In this document: one piece after another, positions 7,601 through 8,516 of the stretch | How the letters are laid out: each line of letters starts with the position of its first letter | Numbering within the stretch: the stretch's first letter is position 1 | Origin: Chitinophaga pinensis | GTDB taxonomy: Bacteria; Bacteroidota; Bacteroidia; Flavobacteriales_D; Crocinitomicaceae | Assembly: GCA_945861175.1 (NCBI GenBank) | Contig: CAMATR010000047.1 | Span: 1 to 8,516, forward strand | Length of the DNA stretch: 8,516 bases | Reading direction: 5' to 3' | Position numbers and translations under genes: made by a program | Notes under the pieces: generated by a model | What the model was told of the DNA's origin: nothing | The model's database searches: none | Seen by the model: the letters and a program-made list of their open reading frames with translations, nothing else

Positions 7601-8516
7601 TTCTTTGGACGCAATTTTAGATTTAATTTCATCTGCTTCTTTTGACTTAGAAAGCTCCAAACTATTATTTAATGTTTGAATTTGTAATTGCAGCGTACTT
7701 ATATCGCGGTTAAAGCCATCAACTTTACTGCCCATTTCAACAATTTGATTATCATAAATGACAGATTTATCCACCATATTCCCCATCAAATTCGAAGCAG
7801 TGTCTTTCAGTATTCCCTGCAGCATTATGCGATTAGATGACAATAAAACAAGTGCCTCCTTATCATTGCCTTCTACTAATAATTTATCAAATTGAGCACT
7901 TAATGATTTTAACTTGTCTAGGTCTCGAATGGAATTCGCAGAATTTACCAAATTTGATATCGAATCTCTCAAATCAATTAAATCGACAGAATAATCTTTT
8001 ATTTCCTGTTGCTCCTCCATCAAAAGTTTTGCCTCTTTAAGCAACTTATATTTTTGGTCAGCATCTGCTAAATTATTCGAGGCAGCAACTTTTTGCTTTA
8101 TCTGCTCTTCAAGATTTAAAAATTCCCCTGTATTTTCTATGATAAGATTATTGATGTTATTTGATAGACTTTCAATATTGGATTTATTTTCAAGCCCTTT
8201 TTTAATTTGATCTTGCAAGCTATAGGCTACCTCGACATTGTTCAGCTTTGCATAACCAAGTTCAGCGAGCACAGAATTCGTTTGTTTTTCATCTTCAATT
8301 TTTTTCATGTCAAACTCATTGACATTCACATTCAATTCACCACGTTTCTGAATTACTTCTGCCATTACATTAGCAGGTTCATCAACCACTTGATCAAACT
8401 GATTGACAATTCTGATATTTTCTACCCCATTTTCGGCAACATGCATGATCATCTGTTTCAATGGTTTAAATTCCTTCATAAAGGGAATCGTTATAATGGA
8501 CCTAAATTCCTGAGGC
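1616..8516 (-). CDS. Giant coiled-coil repeat protein with two SPOR-type domains (5' end outside window)
   Basis: The frame is open from the right edge to TAG at 1616-1618. The first Met (8479, residue 1 here) gives 2,287 residues, but the 12 codons upstream are also open and protein-like, so the true N-terminus is probably outside. Visible layout: coiled coil at about 60-490; a helical-hairpin repeat of roughly 105 residues at 515, 633, 888, 994, 1099 and 1200, plus a decayed copy at 1301; a 12-residue array at 760-867; further coiled coil at 1360-1835; SPOR-type domains at 1868-1953 and 2016-2099 (YRVQVGAF and YTVQVGVF, both with RITLAEA); and a mixed alpha/beta C-terminus at 2138-2287 without a recognisable T9SS signal. 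SPOR domains classically bind denuded peptidoglycan, which suggests a role in the periplasm or envelope; that is inference, since no signal peptide is visible. The composition is rich in K, E, Q, N and L and very poor in Cys. No enzyme motif is seen and I recognise no named gene. Confidence 0.85.
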   Translation of the reverse strand, partial: PQEFRSIITIPFMKEFKPLKQMIMHVAENGVENIRIVNQFDQVVDEPANVMAEVIQKRGELNVNVNEFDMKKIEDEKQTNSVLAELGYAKLNNVEVAYSLQDQIKKGLENKSNIESLSNNINNLIIENTGEFLNLEEQIKQKVAASNNLADADQKYKLLKEAKLLMEEQQEIKDYSVDLIDLRDSISNLVNSANSIRDLDKLKSLSAQFDKLLVEGNDKEALVLLSSNRIMLQGILKDTASNLMGNMVDKSVIYDNQIVEMGSKVDGFNRDISTLQLQIQTLNNSLELSKSKEADEIKSKIASKEEEIMMIGEERDILQKSINKIRQEKYFVSQHMELLKDVISNQSLVAVSVQESNTRMQETEKPNTNSLNSFVAQQVIEIEKKDPAIKGRVVVVNNLSAQNIYSEYKSSDQGIQDDPNLNAEVRLYKMLSNERKALRMINKRLEDIAKIQQSSEGLNSQLSLEKENLENYLRELNVIVEQHELDILTVVSKDVLAETKKVNSTIPKTTSNPTASMSPQQAIAQVDPEYQSRKETINNTKGLTNQQKLESLNKEDVRMLQAVNSELSVVNDQLKKTPNDISLQNKQQALQQAKTSADEIVQKRNKEIEITKQVTANQNPVNQQKQATQSIITARNETELMTQLDSDYSSRTQKITSNQGMSDAQKVEYLNAQDNKLLTTIQNEIVKLNNDAVKNPTDQTIQAKKELLNGLKSKTELAIKSRDEQLLAVNKPIVNSVDQNKKATQVAQNENKIEPKNVVTPLTAVQVAKQIEPVKEITVVEENEPVEEIAVVKENEPVKEIAVVKENEPVKEIAVVKENEPVKEIAVVKENEPVKEIAVVKENEPVKEIAAVKENKPVKEMAVVKEIEPVKEIAVFENKQTELENDNPLQTQEQQIFKLSPKYNEEINSIENNTTLTEEQKLLQIQQKDKLLIQDINRRKDEIEKAIAKNPTNELLKKEKEQLQILSASVEAGSDEREQLITSKLNEKVTPESVEKSKAETINLADPLYEKNIAASRNTSGSDLDRSKRELKVEQDLQKNFTSQELSVRKQLEKDPTNAELLNKKQALSELKVENEKRISALNQDILNLNAGKPLISVNENDKIQEVNDLNPEYEDKQKEILSSSMSQEDKNTAMLEQEQDLRLVLVARTELLQEELKIKPNDREIKKELKVLEELKLENENRIDEFDRKIASTVIAELLPEQERVIVEKLDSLFEKEKSLTENALLPEERKQQELLAADQQLLARAYNRQEEIDQQLTNNPNDIKLKEEQRQLTALSRNLENKIEIRQQEVNRLLEISAKPAPAKESAINTLDSVSAENVSVITNSNKTEEDKNNSLLATEEELLVKVSAAVQDKTVQQEQAEIKSIAEPQVSSASKNLFVENFRKEQLKDQVGVLDTVYKTKSEIEDQDIQLSEYENKLIAALSQQEKNSGNSLSSSVETEKSEWLKSELSAVQNKRRSLKISIGELEKVEVIAENKTDQRYNDPSLNQLNSKEAQLTNNLTDNSLNKKEKQVIQKELVEVQQKQVIRENELMANEIILQNNTNETITKELKAKEGLNEATSITTRSAILYNESAQKEIMVLNEKASKTKDLQEKKYIVNEIIQKQEALNDQLRESLVENNIQQLQKENGIESLETDEALKSKKRRYTIEVGELSKIINELDQQIAASKPKQAAMLNQEKELKVEQKNLIEQQITLLDKKLTSKVNVNETLSSEAMKQNVGYAEEREIATTELYKNYVEKALPALQLEKQIITLDAQLREERSVSKQLIASSIDQPTEENKVKVQANLLHIAQMEKELNMMKQQLVNNQTLANLALPKDKTEAMKMQNLLKRGVEPIQRAALIAALVPLPASGLEINKTVVASTMTKPIPVNVKSASGLVYRVQVGAFSKPIPQDRFREFNPVSGETLNNGVTRYMAGYFNSSINALDARNKIRAIGYADAFAIAYCDGKRITLAEARALELSKQCIPKGENELVLEMAANTAEKMGITIFDSLTPAVEAMPIIAETDYNTVPGGVKADPIENHLGLFYTVQVGVFNNPINAKVISNMEPLISSRLPNGQIRYSSGMFNSIDESRPKKQEAIDKGIKDAFITAYYKSQRITLAEAEQILKDKGETVLESKQTPKNIPNTSKGGPANPRSAEPIKSEIKIDLSLLVTETKKIEKVQIVTKKTFDEFPREILNRYNSQGSFYYDENDKKVKSAIADSKESLPQVFYFKDDIDTVYVQNSVDEKVKVVKVEFMGSSLPGDFSDWLLRYNYRREFKRNDLKTELRIFDVPEDKVPVLIVKLESFGLKGTIE
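2183..2434 (-). other. Second SPOR-type domain of the giant protein
   Basis: This segment encodes residues 2016-2099. It opens with GLFYTVQVGVF, carries PNGQIRYSSGMF in the middle and ends with DAFITAYYKSQRITLAEA. It aligns without gaps to the first copy, exactly 148 residues earlier: G to RITL is 73 residues in both. The pattern of a beta strand, a helix carrying the NP motif, a beta strand and a final helix is that of a SPOR fold. Confidence 0.75.
2621..2878 (-). other. First SPOR-type domain of the giant protein
   Basis: This segment encodes residues 1868-1953: GLVYRVQVGAFSKPIPQDRF, then NNGVTRYMAGYF, then YADAFAIAYCDGKRITLAEA. The YRVQVGAF strand is the usual SPOR opening. The long linker between the two domains (1954-2015) is Pro/Ala-containing and probably flexible. 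Confidence 0.78.
4445..6937 (-). repeat. Degenerate tandem protein repeat, about 105 residues, six clear copies plus one remnant
   Basis: The copies begin at DPEY (515), DSDY (633), SPKY (888), DPLY (994), NPEY (1099) and DSLF (1200), with a remnant at LDSVS (1301). Each has an aromatic residue, a helix with a T/S-x-E/Q-x-K element, then a turn motif TPND, NPTD, NPTN, DPTN, KPND or NPND at 565, 683, 938, 1043, 1148 and 1249, and a second long helix ending in an R-x-x-E-like segment. The aromatic-to-turn distance is 46-47 residues in every copy. Copies at DNA level: 6689-6937, 6335-6583, 5570-5818, 5255-5500, 4940-5185, 4634-4882 and the remnant 4445-4579. The predicted shape is a string of helical hairpins. 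I do not recognise a named family. Confidence 0.7.
5879..6202 (-). repeat. 36-bp minisatellite, nine in-frame copies (12-residue EPVKEIAVVKEN)
   Basis: Nine consecutive 36-bp units encode residues 760-867, with consensus EPVKEIAVVKEN. Copies 3-6 (784-831) are identical in protein; the outer ones differ (EPVKEITVVEEN at the start; KPVKEMAVVKEI and EPVKEIAVFENK at the end). The unit length is a multiple of three, so gain or loss of copies keeps the frame. The array sits in the linker between the second and third 105-residue repeats and lengthens that linker to about 170 residues, against 19-35 elsewhere. Alternating K/E with Val/Ile suggests a charged, extended or helical spacer. Confidence 0.95.

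Noticed and set aside
8477..8479. ATG at 8479 as the true start of the giant protein
   Set aside because: The frame stays open upstream to the window edge with protein-like codons (QEFRSIITIPF), no promoter or leader is evident, and the first residues are not a signal peptide. It is only the first Met visible.
1616..8516. Giant protein as an SMC or chromosome-segregation ATPase
   Set aside because: The coiled coil would give such weak similarity, but no Walker A, Walker B or ABC signature is visible, and the C-terminus carries SPOR-type domains instead.

Overview
The window is AT-rich DNA that most likely comes from a member of the Bacteroidota, probably Flavobacteriia or a close relative. 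The evidence is a secreted protein with the start of a type IX secretion (T9SS) sorting domain, a promoter with the Bacteroidota-type TTG/TAnnTTTG elements, A-rich leaders instead of strong Shine-Dalgarno sites, and SPOR-type repeats of the style common in this phylum. The species cannot be named from the sequence.

Left part (1-957). A small T9SS cargo protein on the minus strand runs off the left edge. It diverges, across a 176-bp intergenic region, from a plus-strand gene for a short coiled-coil lipoprotein. The lipoprotein frame stops at 844-846, but the -1 frame continues as plausible coding sequence to 911. A TTTAAAG heptamer sits in the right phase at the junction, so the gene is either recently frameshifted or, less likely, uses programmed frameshifting. 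An intrinsic terminator follows.

Middle part (958-1297). There is no protein gene here. On the minus strand there is a near-consensus promoter just after clpS, then a possible decayed tRNA 5' half, then an intact tRNA-Arg(ACG), then a terminator that converges on the lipoprotein gene. The tRNA carries an apparent paired exchange of the conserved G19-C56 contact to U19-A56.

Right part (1298-8516). clpS, the N-degron adaptor of Clp proteases, lies 48 bp downstream of a giant minus-strand reading frame that fills the remaining 81% of the window and is still open at the right edge. At least 2,299 codons are visible. The protein is mostly charged coiled coil and contains six clear copies (plus one degenerate copy) of a roughly 105-residue helical-hairpin repeat, a 9 x 12-residue minisatellite (36-bp units) inserted between repeats two and three, and two SPOR-type domains near the C-terminus. 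It may be an envelope-associated structural protein, but its N-terminus and localisation signal lie outside the window.

The genes do not form an obvious pathway. The likely transcription units are giant gene-clpS (possibly reading into the tRNA), the tRNA unit, the lipoprotein, and the T9SS cargo gene.
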